From NCBI RefSeq assembly GCF_000473225.1, contig NZ_KI421509.1, forward strand, positions 1,450,045 to 1,514,044: 64,000 bases of DNA, in the 5' to 3' direction. This stretch comes from Sedimentitalea nanhaiensis DSM 24252 (lineage in GTDB: Bacteria; Pseudomonadota; Alphaproteobacteria; Rhodobacterales; Rhodobacteraceae). The position numbers were made by a program, and so were the translations under genes. Below are positions 8,787 to 16,970 of this stretch, piece by piece. Each line of letters starts with the position of its first letter. The first letter of the stretch is position 1. A model generated the notes under the pieces. That model saw nothing but the letters and a program-made list of their open reading frames with translations, had not been told where the DNA came from and ran no database searches.

Positions 8787-9380
8787 ATGATACCCAAATC
8801 CATGACCCGGCGCAGCGCCCTGTTAGGTGTCGCGACCACCTTGGCGACCCCCGCGATCTTGCGGGCGCAGGACGCCTTTCCCGAAAACGAACCGGAAATT
8901 GAAACCCAGATACCGGTGCGCCGCAATGACTCGTCGTTTCAGGCTCAGCGCTGGCAGGATCATTTCGAAACCCTGGGCAAAGGATGCCTGTTGGCCGACA
9001 TCACCAGCCGCGCGGTGCATTATTGGGGACCGGACGGCGAAACCTATCTGCTGTTCCCCTCGTCGGTTCCCATGTCCGAAGAACTGACGCGCCGCGGCTA
9101 TAGCAAAATCGTACGAAAAGCGGAAAATCCCAGCTGGACCCCGACCGCGTCTATGCGCAAACGCGATCCCTCGTTGCCCCTGCGCATGGAGGGCGGCCCA
9201 GGCAATCCGCTGGGAACCCGCGCAATGTACCTGGACTGGCCCGCTTATCTGGTGCACGGCACCCATGACACGCGCAAGATCGGGCGGCAAAGCTCGTCCG
9301 GGTGCATCGGGCTTTACAACGAGCATGTCGAACAGCTGTATCCGCTCGTCCAGATCGGCACCCAGGTCCGGTTGCTGTAA
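8787..9380 (+). CDS. Tat-type exported L,D-transpeptidase (YkuD domain)
   Basis: YkuD-domain enzymes form 3-3 crosslinks in peptidoglycan or attach proteins to it. The 197-residue protein starts with a twin-arginine-like leader (MTRRSALLGVATTLATPAIL, cleavage near LRAQDA). A C-terminal YkuD domain follows, with PGNPLGTRAMYL, the conserved HGTH, and the active-site Cys in SSSGCIGLYNEH. In the classical motif an Arg follows the Cys by two positions (SHGCxR); here that residue is Gly, and the His before the Cys is Ser. This could mark a subfamily or altered chemistry. The start at 8787 has GAGGTAGAG immediately upstream. The gene stands alone between mmsA and a convergent DsrE-like gene. Confidence 0.9.
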   Translation: MIPKSMTRRSALLGVATTLATPAILRAQDAFPENEPEIETQIPVRRNDSSFQAQRWQDHFETLGKGCLLADITSRAVHYWGPDGETYLLFPSSVPMSEELTRRGYSKIVRKAENPSWTPTASMRKRDPSLPLRMEGGPGNPLGTRAMYLDWPAYLVHGTHDTRKIGRQSSSGCIGLYNEHVEQLYPLVQIGTQVRLL

Positions 9381-9397
9381 TCCTCTGAAACCAAGAA

Positions 9398-9427
9398 CGC
9401 CCCCCGGCCAATCAAGACGGGGGGGCG
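9398..9427. terminator. GC-rich hairpin between convergent genes
   Basis: CGCCCCCC at 9398-9405 pairs with GGGGGGCG at 9420-9427 around a 14-nt loop. It lies 18 bp after the L,D-transpeptidase stop and 17 bp before the stop of the opposing DsrE-like gene. There is no good U-tract on either side, so it would be an atypical terminator or mRNA-end stabiliser. Confidence 0.4.
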
Positions 9428-9444
9428 ATGCAAGGTCGTGTGAC

Positions 9445-9888
9445 CTACCAGGTCAGGGTTTGCACACCGTCCCGGAACAGCCAGCTTTCGATCAGCGGGT
9501 ACTCCCCCATACGCACGCCGTCGATATAATCGGCCTGGCTCAACCCGGCCGCTTTCGAGCAAGCTCCGCACATGATCACCGTACCGCCATCGGCGATAAA
9601 GGCGCGCAGCATATCCTGAATCGACGTCCCATCGCCCGCCATCAGGCCGGGCACGTTGCTCGGTCGTTTCTTGTCGGCCAGATAGACCGCGCGCACATTC
9701 AGCCAGATCGCCGTGTCGTGGCCATTTTTTAGCGATTTCTGGTGTGCGAACATGATGGCCTTGGCCGCCGACCAGGTGTCGTCCGTCGTCAGGTTGACGA
9801 ACAGGCCGCGCTGTTCGGACTCTGCGGCGGCGGAAACCGGCAAAGTCGTCAAGATGGCCAATATAAATGCAATCAGGGTCTGTTTCAT
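9445..9888 (-). CDS. Secreted DsrE/DsrF-like protein
   Basis: The 147-residue protein has a Sec signal peptide (KQTLIAFILAILTTLPVSAAA, cleavage near AAAES) followed by a DsrE-like fold: GLFVNLTTDD start, a central nucleotide-fold-like stretch, and MCGACSKAAGL with two Cys three apart. DsrE-family proteins bind or relay sulfane sulfur, and exported members occur next to sulfur or anaerobic functions; the substrate here is unknown. I place the start at the ATG at 9888 because the preceding codons contain GGAG at the right spacing; the ATG at 9900 has no Shine-Dalgarno. A perfect FNR-type box lies 54 bp upstream, suggesting induction at low oxygen. Confidence 0.85.
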   Translation of the reverse strand: MKQTLIAFILAILTTLPVSAAAESEQRGLFVNLTTDDTWSAAKAIMFAHQKSLKNGHDTAIWLNVRAVYLADKKRPSNVPGLMAGDGTSIQDMLRAFIADGGTVIMCGACSKAAGLSQADYIDGVRMGEYPLIESWLFRDGVQTLTW

Positions 9889-9941
9889 CTGAGTCTCCAT
9901 GTTTCAGGGGTCTCAAGTATTCCAATTTTATTATATGTGGA

Positions 9942-9955
9942 TTGATGCAGATCAA
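9942..9955. promoter_or_regulatory. Perfect FNR/FnrL-type binding site
   Basis: TTGAT-N4-ATCAA (9942-9946 and 9951-9955) is an exact match to the FNR-family consensus. It lies upstream of the minus-strand DsrE-like gene. Read on that strand, a TATAAT sequence follows at 9935-9930, and a weaker AATACT at 9921-9916 lies about 30 bp from the box centre. The latter would put the box near -41, as in class II FNR-activated promoters. Confidence 0.7.
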
Positions 9956-9979
9956 ACCTTCCTGCACGGGAAGGTTTTT
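9954..9979. terminator. Bidirectional-looking intrinsic terminator
   Basis: AAACCTTCC (9954-9962) and GGAAGGTTT (9969-9977) form a perfect 9-bp stem with a 6-nt loop. The plus strand continues with T residues to 9979, and the minus strand ends the stem in TTT. It lies 31 bp after the stop of the minus-strand methyltransferase gene and overlaps the edge of the FNR-type box by two bases. Confidence 0.7.
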
Positions 9980-10008
9980 CCTCGTTCCTCTCGGTCCGCG
10001 GCGCTTGG

Positions 10009-10857
10009 TCAGCGCTTGCGGATCCAGAAAGATTGAGCCCGGCCCTGTTTCAGAAACGGCAGGGCCATCTGTGTGTCCGGGCGATCCCGTTGCAGATGAT
10101 ATCCCGGCCAGAGAATATCATACCCGCCGCCCTGAAGCAGCGCATGCAGCAGGTACTGCTCGGCCCATGATGGGCAGTCATAGAAGAACCGCTTGGGATA
10201 TTCATAGGGCAGGAACACATCGTGTACGTGGATCACCACACCCGCCGCCAACGCCGGTACGATGCGACAAAACAGATGCGCCACGTCATTGCTCATCCGG
10301 ACCTGGTGGCTGGAATCGATGAACAGGATGTCATCGGCCTCGAGCGCCGAAAACACATCGGGGTCGACGGTTTCCAGCGGTGCCTGCTCGAACCGGTCCA
10401 CTACATCGGCAATATCGGCACGCGGATAGGGATCGACGGCGGTGATGTGGCTTTGCAACGCGCCGTCGATGATCGCCTGCCGGGTGATGCGGGTTGAGTT
10501 TCCGCAGCCCACCTCGATCACCCGCTTGGGCGCAAACCGCCGGACCATCAAATACAGCGCCTCGGCATCCGGGCTGTCAAAATAGCCATTGCCGGAAACA
10601 TATCCAGCATTGTTTGGCGCGGGATCCATCAGCCGGTCCAGCGCCCCCCGGTGGCTGTCATAGGCAGCTTTCATCGGCGCGATATCAAAGCCATCCATGC
10701 CCGGCGACACGGCATAGGCCGGTCCATCCAGCCCGCCGCGCGCTTCGAAATCGCGCAGACGTTGCTGCTCGGCCCGATGCTCGGTCCCATCGGTGATCCG
10801 TACATCCAGGCCATCGAGCAGCCTGTTGATCGTTCTTATTTTTTCGCCGTTCCCCAT
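10009..10857 (-). CDS. Class I SAM-dependent methyltransferase (Methyltransf_24 type)
   Basis: The 282-residue protein carries a Rossmann methyltransferase domain beginning at VIEVGCGNSTRIT (motif I). It is followed by ITAVDPYPR with the acidic residue that binds the SAM ribose, and DILFIDSSHQVRM. This IDSSH pattern with a later HVHDVFLPYEYP is typical of Methyltransf_24 enzymes, which often act on sugars or small metabolites in exopolysaccharide or antibiotic clusters. No such cluster is present here, so the substrate is unknown. The N-terminal ~90 residues are helical and uncharacterised. It diverges from the carboxylate-amine ligase gene across about 170 bp. Confidence 0.85.
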   Translation of the reverse strand: MGNGEKIRTINRLLDGLDVRITDGTEHRAEQQRLRDFEARGGLDGPAYAVSPGMDGFDIAPMKAAYDSHRGALDRLMDPAPNNAGYVSGNGYFDSPDAEALYLMVRRFAPKRVIEVGCGNSTRITRQAIIDGALQSHITAVDPYPRADIADVVDRFEQAPLETVDPDVFSALEADDILFIDSSHQVRMSNDVAHLFCRIVPALAAGVVIHVHDVFLPYEYPKRFFYDCPSWAEQYLLHALLQGGGYDILWPGYHLQRDRPDTQMALPFLKQGRAQSFWIRKR

Positions 10858-11024
10858 ATCTTATGCCGCCTCTGCAGTCTCTTGCCACGATGCCGTTGGA
10901 CCCGCCTTGCCCTGTTCTGCGTCGTACCGCAAGTCCCGGGGCCGCACCCAAAACCCCGATTTTTTGCTTGGCAACACGGCCCCGACTGTCTTGACTGGTC
11001 AGAACACAGGAATGGAGAGAACCC

Positions 11025-12140
11025 ATGCAGCAGGAATTTACCCTTGGCATCGAAGAGGAATACCTGCTGGTGGACCGCGACAGTCTGGATCTGGCGGAAG
11101 CACCACCTGCATTGATGGCGGCCTGCCAGTCTGATCTGCAGAAACAGGTCAGCCCCGAATTCCTGCAATGCCAGATCGAAGTCGGCACCCGGGTCTGTGC
11201 CACCATCGACGAGGCGCGCGACGATCTGAAACGGCTGCGCGCCTGCGTCTCGCGCCATGCCGCCGATTACAACCTGTCTCCGATTGCCGTATCCTGTCAT
11301 CCTTTCGCCGACTGGAAGGACCAGACCCATACCCACAAAGACCGCTACAACGCGCTGCAACGCGCGTTGGGTGGCGTCGCGCGGCGGATGCTGATCTGCG
11401 GCATGCATGTCCATGTGGGGATCGAGGATCAGGCGCTGCGTACGGATTTGATGCCGCAATTGTCCTATTTCCTGCCGCACCTTCTGGCCCTGTCGACCTC
11501 ATCACCCTTCTGGCAAGGGGATGACACCGGGTTGGCAAGCTATCGGTTGACGGTGTTCGACAACCTGCCCCGTACCGGCCTGCCCCCGCATTTCGAAAGC
11601 TGGGCCGAATATGAGCGCACCACCGGCACGCTGATTGAACTGGGGGTCATCGAAGATACCAGCAAGATATGGTGGGACCTGCGTCCGTCACATAATTTTC
11701 CAACGCTCGAAACCCGCATCATGGATGTCGCGCCCCGGCTGGAACACGCCCTATCGCTAGCCGCGCTGAACCAGGCAATTATCCGGATGCTGTGCCGTTT
11801 GCGCGCGCGAAACCAGCGCTGGCGCACTTATGACCGCTTCCTGATCGCCGAGAATCGCTGGCGGGCACAACGCTATGGCACCGCCGAGGGGCTGATCGAT
11901 TTCGGCGACCGTTCGATCAAACCCATGGTCACACTGATGGACGAGTTGATCGGGATGCTGGCCGAAGATGCCGAGGCGCTGGGGACATCCCAGGAACTGG
12001 CCGCCCTGCGCGCAATCGTCAAGGATGGCACCAGCACCGCGCGTCAACGCCGCGTTCACGCCGAAGCAATCGCCGCCGACAAGGACCCCGGCCCGGCGGT
12101 CGTGCGTCACCTGATCGAGGAATTTCACGCCGATCTATGA
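11025..12140 (+). CDS. YbdK-family carboxylate-amine ligase (glutamate-cysteine ligase type 2-like)
   Basis: The 371-residue protein belongs to the GCS2/YbdK family of ATP-dependent carboxylate-amine ligases; some members show weak glutamate-cysteine ligase activity, but the natural product is usually unknown. The family start [13 protein letters not shown] contains the metal- and ATP-binding Glu residues. [10 protein letters not shown], with the conserved His pair, follows, then the arginine-containing [15 protein letters not shown]. Length is typical. The ATG at 11025 has GGAGAGAA upstream. It stands alone, divergent from a methyltransferase and followed by a 633-bp gene-free region. Confidence 0.9.
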   Translation: MQQEFTLGIEEEYLLVDRDSLDLAEAPPALMAACQSDLQKQVSPEFLQCQIEVGTRVCATIDEARDDLKRLRACVSRHAADYNLSPIAVSCHPFADWKDQTHTHKDRYNALQRALGGVARRMLICGMHVHVGIEDQALRTDLMPQLSYFLPHLLALSTSSPFWQGDDTGLASYRLTVFDNLPRTGLPPHFESWAEYERTTGTLIELGVIEDTSKIWWDLRPSHNFPTLETRIMDVAPRLEHALSLAALNQAIIRMLCRLRARNQRWRTYDRFLIAENRWRAQRYGTAEGLIDFGDRSIKPMVTLMDELIGMLAEDAEALGTSQELAALRAIVKDGTSTARQRRVHAEAIAADKDPGPAVVRHLIEEFHADL

Positions 12141-12773
12141 TCAGACCCCCAAACCGGGTGGCCCATGGGCCACCTTTTCAGACGGAATGTCTGTATCGTC
12201 GGGGGTTGCGACGACGGCGCATGGCAGCAAAATCACCTACGCTTGCCAACAGTGGAATGCCGGCGGCCGGAACCGCACGGCATTTGCGGCGACTGATTCC
12301 CCCGGGGACGCCGAGTACTATCCATCCACAGCGATCGTCAGGGAATTACCGGTCAGGAAAGGCGAAAACGTGTACGGTTTCATGTGCGGCACTTCCGTGA
12401 TCAACTAAGATCCGGATCCAGAAAGGGCATCGATATCATAGACATCATCGTCTTTAAGACTGGCTTTGTTGATGGCGTAGATGCAAGGCGCACTTTACAT
12501 CCGCACCGGACCAGATTTTGCAATTGGAATGGGTCGAAAGACGCTGGCAAACCCGATCATCGCAGTTAAAGCCGCCATGACCCGCGCGGTTCGATCCGCC
12601 ACGTCATCGTTTCAGACCTCGCCGTGATTGCGGCGCGCAAGGACCGCCTATCGGAGCATAGCCCGATCCTTAGCCGACGGGTTAAACCTTGCCCCCATTG
12701 CGCTGACTTGCAAAACTCCTGTAAGAATTTGGAATTAAACACGCGTTCAATTCCAACACACCAGGAGCCCCGC
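12141..12773. other. Gene-free stretch upstream of the valine operon
   Basis: No convincing gene lies in these 633 bases. A 73-codon frame on the plus strand (12187-12408) has no recognisable motif and no good Shine-Dalgarno, and I leave it uncalled. GGCTTTGTTGAT at 12462 resembles the terminal repeat of IS5/IS903-type elements, but no transposase fragment or partner repeat is visible, so at most it is an eroded remnant. The last ~50 bases hold the dyad and promoter region of the acyl-CoA dehydrogenase gene. Confidence 0.5.
12731..12754. promoter_or_regulatory. Imperfect 24-bp dyad before the valine operon
   Basis: GGAATT at 12731-12736 and AATTCC at 12749-12754 are the ends of a dyad matching at 10 of 12 positions per arm. 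It lies immediately upstream of the CAGGAG Shine-Dalgarno of the acyl-CoA dehydrogenase gene. The position suits a repressor of the operon (TetR- or MerR-type regulators of branched-chain degradation are candidates). No such regulator gene is in the window. Confidence 0.45.
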
Positions 12774-13916
12774 ATGGATTTCGCGCTTACCGAAGAACAA
12801 ACCGCCATCTTTGACATGGCCCACGCATTCGGACAGGAGCATATCGCACCGTTTGCCCGTCAATGGGAGGCGGACGGTACAATTCCAAAGTCCCTGTGGC
12901 CGCAGATCGGCGAACTGGGGTTGGGCGGCATCTATGTTACCGAAGAAGGCGGCGGCTCGGGCCTGGGACGGCTGGACGCGACGCTGGTGTTTGAGGCCCT
13001 GTCGATGGCCTGCCCGTCTGTTGCGGCGTTTCTGTCGATCCACAACATGTGCGCCAAGATGCTGGACAGCTTTGCCAGCGACGAGATGAAGGCGCGCATC
13101 ATGCCCGACATACTCAGCCTGAACACGGTGCTGTCCTATTGCCTGACCGAACCTGGATCAGGCAGCGACGCGGCGGCACTGAAAACCCGCGCCGAGCGCA
13201 GCAACGAAGGCTTTACCCTGAACGGAACCAAGGCGTTTATTTCGGGCGGGGGCTATTCTGACGCCTATGTCTGCATGGTACGCACCGGTCAGGACGGCCC
13301 CAAGGGCGTGTCCACGGTCTACGTGCCGGACGGTACGCCGGGCCTGTCCTTTGGCGGGCTCGAGGACAAGATGGGATGGCGCAGTCAGCCGACTGCGCAG
13401 GTGCAGTTCGACGATTGCAAGATCCCCGCTGACAACCTGATCGGCGAAGAGGGGCAGGGTTTCAAATACGCGATGATGGGATTGGACGGCGGGCGCCTGA
13501 ACATCTCGGCATGCAGTCTGGGGGCGGCGCAAACAGCCATGAACCTGACGCTGGCCTATATGCACGAGCGCAAGGCATTTGGAAAATCCATCGACCAGTT
13601 TCAGGGGTTGCAGTTCCGGCTGGCGGATATGGAGATCGAATTGCAGGCCGCGCGGGTCTTTCTGCGTCAGGCGGCCTGGAAGCTGGACACCGGCGCACCC
13701 GATGCCAGCAAATTCTGCGCCATGGCCAAGAAGTTCGTCACCGAGGCGGGCAGCCGGATTGTCGATCAGTGTCTGCAACTGCATGGCGGCTATGGCTATC
13801 TGGCCGATTATGGCATCGAGAAACTGGTGCGGGATCTGCGCGTACATCAGATTCTGGAAGGCACCAACGAGATCATGCGGGTAATCACCGCCCGGCACCT
13901 GTTGGCCGAGCGGTAA
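12774..13916 (+). CDS. Acyl-CoA dehydrogenase, probably isobutyryl-CoA dehydrogenase
   Basis: This FAD enzyme desaturates acyl-CoAs at the alpha-beta position. The 380 residues carry the family signature YCLTEPGSGSDAAALKTRAE, the flavin-binding SGGGYSDAYV, DGGRLNISACSLGAA and LQLHGGYGYL. The catalytic Glu is probably Glu362 in QILEGTNEIMR, as in short-chain and isobutyryl-CoA dehydrogenases. The two genes that follow encode 3-hydroxyisobutyryl-CoA hydrolase and 3-hydroxyisobutyrate dehydrogenase. The natural substrate is therefore isobutyryl-CoA from valine, giving methacrylyl-CoA, although motifs alone cannot exclude other short acyl chains. The ATG at 12774 has CAGGAG seven nt upstream. The operon leader contains a 24-bp dyad. 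Confidence 0.93.
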   Translation: MDFALTEEQTAIFDMAHAFGQEHIAPFARQWEADGTIPKSLWPQIGELGLGGIYVTEEGGGSGLGRLDATLVFEALSMACPSVAAFLSIHNMCAKMLDSFASDEMKARIMPDILSLNTVLSYCLTEPGSGSDAAALKTRAERSNEGFTLNGTKAFISGGGYSDAYVCMVRTGQDGPKGVSTVYVPDGTPGLSFGGLEDKMGWRSQPTAQVQFDDCKIPADNLIGEEGQGFKYAMMGLDGGRLNISACSLGAAQTAMNLTLAYMHERKAFGKSIDQFQGLQFRLADMEIELQAARVFLRQAAWKLDTGAPDASKFCAMAKKFVTEAGSRIVDQCLQLHGGYGYLADYGIEKLVRDLRVHQILEGTNEIMRVITARHLLAER

Positions 13917-13924
13917 GCCGCAGG

Positions 13925-14977
13925 ATGGCGGATCTAGCACAGGACCTGAATATCCGCATCCAAGGCCGGGCGGGTCGCATCACGCTGACACGCCCCCAGG
14001 CCCTGAATGCCCTGAGCTATGAAATGTGCATGGCCATCGACACCGCCCTGCGCCTGTGGCGCGATGACGAACAGGTTGCGCTGGTGGTGATCGACGCCGA
14101 GGGCGACAAGGCATTTTGCGCTGGCGGGGACATCGCCGAACTCTACGAGACCGGCACACGTGGCGATTTCGACTATGGGCGCAGGTTCTGGCGCGACGAA
14201 TATCGCATGAACGCGATGATCGCCGCCTATCCCAAACCGGTCGTCAGCTTCCTGCAAGGGTTTACCATGGGCGGCGGCGTCGGTCTGGGATGCCACGGCA
14301 GTCACCGGGTGGTCGAAGACAGCAGCCGCATCGCCATGCCCGAATGCGGGATCGGGCTGGTTCCAGATGTTGGCGGCAGCTATCTTCTGGCCCGCGCGCC
14401 GGGTCGATTGGGGATCTATCTGGGTATCGCCGCCGCGCGCATGGATGCCGGAGACGCGATTCACGCGGGCTTTGCCGACCACTTTATCCCGCGCGATATA
14501 TGGGGCGATCTGATCCAGTCGCTCGCGGCCAGCGGCGATGTTGCCCATGTGGTGCGCCATGCAAAGACAGCGCCGCAAGGGTCGATGGTGCCACATCTTG
14601 GGGCGATCGACCGCCTGTTTTCCGCCGTCACACTGTCGGGCATTCAGGCTGATCTACGGGCGCACAACAGCGATTTTGCCCGCGGCGCGCTGCGGGCGAT
14701 GGAGCGCAACGCGCCTCTGTCGATGGCCTGCGCAATCGAAATCATCGCCCGTCTGCGCGCCGACGCCCCTCTGGCCGTCCAAACGGCGTTGGAGCTGGAA
14801 TACCGCTTTACCTTCCGCGCCATGGAACACGGGGACATACTGGAAGGTATCCGTGCCGCCATCATCGACAAGGACCGCCAACCGGACTGGCAGTTTGCCG
14901 GGCGAGACGTGCCAAGTCCGACAATCGACAAGATGCTCGCACCCCTTGGTGCGGACACCCTGACTTTCGAAATATGA
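13925..14977 (+). CDS. 3-Hydroxyisobutyryl-CoA hydrolase (crotonase superfamily)
   Basis: The 350-residue protein is a crotonase-fold enzyme of the long HIBCH type rather than a ~260-residue enoyl-CoA hydratase. It has the oxyanion-hole stretch FCAGGDIAELYE and the long QGFTMGGGVGLGCHGSHRV. The HIBCH signature MPECGIGLVPDVGGSY supplies the catalytic Glu and Asp. It cleaves 3-hydroxyisobutyryl-CoA to free 3-hydroxyisobutyrate, the substrate of the next gene product, so the toxic methacrylyl-CoA pool is pulled forward. The ATG at 13925 lies 8 bp after the dehydrogenase stop, suggesting translational coupling. A methacrylyl-CoA hydratase is not in the cluster, so another enoyl-CoA hydratase must supply that step. 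Confidence 0.9.
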   Translation: MADLAQDLNIRIQGRAGRITLTRPQALNALSYEMCMAIDTALRLWRDDEQVALVVIDAEGDKAFCAGGDIAELYETGTRGDFDYGRRFWRDEYRMNAMIAAYPKPVVSFLQGFTMGGGVGLGCHGSHRVVEDSSRIAMPECGIGLVPDVGGSYLLARAPGRLGIYLGIAAARMDAGDAIHAGFADHFIPRDIWGDLIQSLAASGDVAHVVRHAKTAPQGSMVPHLGAIDRLFSAVTLSGIQADLRAHNSDFARGALRAMERNAPLSMACAIEIIARLRADAPLAVQTALELEYRFTFRAMEHGDILEGIRAAIIDKDRQPDWQFAGRDVPSPTIDKMLAPLGADTLTFEI

Positions 14978-14987
14978 GGAATTGACC

Positions 14988-15866
14988 ATGAAAATCGGAT
15001 TTATCGGACTGGGCAATATGGGCGGCCCGATGGCGGCCAACCTGGCCAAGGCGGGTCATCAGGTGACGGGCTTTGATATGGCGGCAGTGCAGATCGATGG
15101 TGTCACCATGGCCGACAGTGCCGCCGCTGCGGCGACAGGGGCCGAGGTGGTGATCACCATGCTTCCCAACGGCCAGATCCTGCGTGCCGTAGCTGCCGAG
15201 GTGATCCCGTCGATGAACAAGGGGGCCGCTCTGGTCGATTGCTCGACCGTGGATGTGGACAGCGCGCGCGCCGTGGCCGCCGAAGCCGAGGCGGCCGATC
15301 TGATGGCCGTCGATGCTCCTGTGTCCGGTGGCGTCGGAGGGGCCGCCGGGGGCACGCTGACCTTTATGGCGGGCGGTTCGGACGCCGCCTTTGCCAAGGC
15401 AGCGCCCTTGTTTGAGATCATGGGGCAGAAGGCCGTGCACTGCGGCGATGCCGGAGCCGGCCAAGCGGCCAAGATCTGCAACAACATGATACTGGGCGTG
15501 ACCATGATCGCCACCTGCGAGGCGTTTGCACTGGCCGACAAACTGGGGCTGGACCGTCAAAAGATGTTCGATGTGGTCAGCACGTCCTCAGGCTATAGCT
15601 GGAGCATGAATGCCTATTGCCCCGCGCCCGGCGTGGGGCCGCAAAGCCCGGCGGATAATGCGTACAGGCCCGGCTTTGCCGCCGATCTGATGCTGAAGGA
15701 CCTGCGTCTGTCCCAGCAGGCCGCCGAAAGCGCGGATGCCGACACGCCCATGGGCCAGTTGGCACAGGCCCTGTACGCGCAGTTCGTCGAGAATGAGAAC
15801 GGCAAAGGAATGGATTTCAGTGCCATGCTGCCCCGGTTCGAAAAGCGCCATCGCGGCGGCGCTTGA
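14988..15866 (+). CDS. mmsB: 3-Hydroxyisobutyrate dehydrogenase
   Basis: MmsB oxidises 3-hydroxyisobutyrate to methylmalonate semialdehyde with NAD; MmsA, encoded 6 kb upstream, takes the product. The 292-residue protein has the family start IGFIGLGNMGGPMAANL, the substrate-binding DAPVSGGVGGAAGGTLTF, the catalytic Lys in GAGQAAKICNNM, and the C-terminal YRPGFAADLMLKDL. The ATG at 14988 has GAGG 8 nt upstream; the TTG two codons earlier is rejected. The gap to the hydrolase gene is 10 bp, so the three genes form one operon for isobutyryl-CoA breakdown. Confidence 0.95.
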   Translation: MKIGFIGLGNMGGPMAANLAKAGHQVTGFDMAAVQIDGVTMADSAAAAATGAEVVITMLPNGQILRAVAAEVIPSMNKGAALVDCSTVDVDSARAVAAEAEAADLMAVDAPVSGGVGGAAGGTLTFMAGGSDAAFAKAAPLFEIMGQKAVHCGDAGAGQAAKICNNMILGVTMIATCEAFALADKLGLDRQKMFDVVSTSSGYSWSMNAYCPAPGVGPQSPADNAYRPGFAADLMLKDLRLSQQAAESADADTPMGQLAQALYAQFVENENGKGMDFSAMLPRFEKRHRGGA

Positions 15867-15953
15867 ATCCGCCCGGGACTCGGAAAAATTCGGCCACTCG
15901 GGAACATTCCGGGTGCTGAGCGCTTATATCATGGACATATACAGGAGCTCGAA

Positions 15954-16334
15954 ATGAAGCCGAACACACCAATTTTGCTTGCCGCCCTGGCACTCGCGCT
16001 GGCCGCACCGATCAGCGGTTCTGCCAAGGACAACAAGCAACAAAAATCAAACCACGCCACCGCCAGTTGCCCACCGGGACTGGCAAAGAAAAACCCGCCC
16101 TGCGTTCCGCCGGGACAGGCCAGGAAATACCACGACGGTGAAGATCTCCGCCGCTATCGTGTGGGCGAGCGCATCGATCGCGATGATGACTATATCGTAA
16201 TCCCAAACCCAGGCCGCTACGGGCTGATCCCCACTGAAACCTACTACCGAGTAGGCGACAGTGTCTTCCGGGTCAATCGCGACACCCGCGAAATTCTGGA
16301 TTTCATCGGAGCGGCAGCCGCCTTGCTGAACTGA
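15954..16334 (+). CDS. Periplasmic RcnB-like small protein
   Basis: The 126-residue protein has a Sec signal peptide (PILLAALALALAAPISGSA). After it comes a Lys-rich segment with CPPGLAKKNPPCVPPG, two Cys flanking a Pro-rich loop, common in alphaproteobacterial RcnB-like proteins. The C-terminal part has the RcnB-type pattern YRVGERI, then DYIVIPNPGRYGL and YYRVGDSVFRVNRDTREILDFI. Escherichia coli RcnB is a periplasmic protein affecting nickel and cobalt homeostasis; no metal-efflux partner is present here, so I infer no specific metal. The ATG at 15954 has AGGAG 7 nt upstream. It lies 87 bp after mmsB with its own leader. Confidence 0.85.
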   Translation: MKPNTPILLAALALALAAPISGSAKDNKQQKSNHATASCPPGLAKKNPPCVPPGQARKYHDGEDLRRYRVGERIDRDDDYIVIPNPGRYGLIPTETYYRVGDSVFRVNRDTREILDFIGAAAALLN

Positions 16335-16341
16335 TGCTTCG

Positions 16342-16932
16342 TCAGGGCCGGCGATAGGGATCTTTGGGTGTCCGGTCTTTGGACAGCGATTTTTGTGTTT
16401 CACCCACAAGCTGTTCAATCGCGTCCGCCAGGTGAATGCGGTCGATGTGGTGATCGTTGCGCGCAACCCGAATCCGGTGGGCGGCAATCATCACGTCGGC
16501 ATGCGTGCAACCGCCTGGCGGGTCGAATCGATAGCTGGCCAGTTCGATCAACATCCCCAGCGGATCCTTGAAATAAATCGAATCCATGAACCCGCGATCC
16601 TTGGCCCCGGAATGAGAGATTCCGCGCTCATCCAGTCGTTCGACCGCCTGCCAAAACGTTGCCTGGCTGACAGCAAAGGCCAGATGATGCACACAGCCGG
16701 GATCTGTCGGGGTCCGCTCGGGCGATCCTTTGCGTTCTTCGTTGGTGAACACGGTGATCAGCCGCCCATCGCCGGGATCGAAATAGACGTGACCCTCGGC
16801 CGGGTTATCCAGGTTCGGCTGATCGAACACAAAGGGCATGCCCAGCACGCCCTCCCAGAAATCGATGGTGGTTTGCCGATCCGCCCCGGTCAGCGTAATG
16901 TGATGCACTCCCTGGGTCTGTAGCTTGCGCAT
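16342..16932 (-). CDS. VOC-superfamily (glyoxalase/ring-cleavage dioxygenase fold) protein
   Basis: The protein of 196 residues begins with the classic vicinal-oxygen-chelate start GVHHITLTGADRQTTIDFWEGVLGM. It continues with DPGDGRLITVF and VHHLAFAV, then ends the domain with YFKDPLGMLIELASY, which carries the metal-binding Glu. His in the first strand, His in VHHLAF and the final Glu fit a metal-dependent enzyme. The substrate cannot be read from sequence; glyoxalase, extradiol-dioxygenase-like and fosfomycin-resistance-like roles all share this fold. A C-terminal tail of about 50 residues is charged and unusual. The ATG at 16932 follows GGAGG. It is 38 bp downstream of uvrA on the same strand. 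Confidence 0.9.
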   Translation of the reverse strand: MRKLQTQGVHHITLTGADRQTTIDFWEGVLGMPFVFDQPNLDNPAEGHVYFDPGDGRLITVFTNEERKGSPERTPTDPGCVHHLAFAVSQATFWQAVERLDERGISHSGAKDRGFMDSIYFKDPLGMLIELASYRFDPPGGCTHADVMIAAHRIRVARNDHHIDRIHLADAIEQLVGETQKSLSKDRTPKDPYRRP

Positions 16933-16970
16933 TTGGATCCTCCGATTTCACCGCTCTTATGGCCACGACC

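Noticed and set aside
12570-12605. T-loop-like GGTTCGATCC suggesting a tRNA
   Set aside because: No acceptor, D or anticodon arms can be drawn around it.
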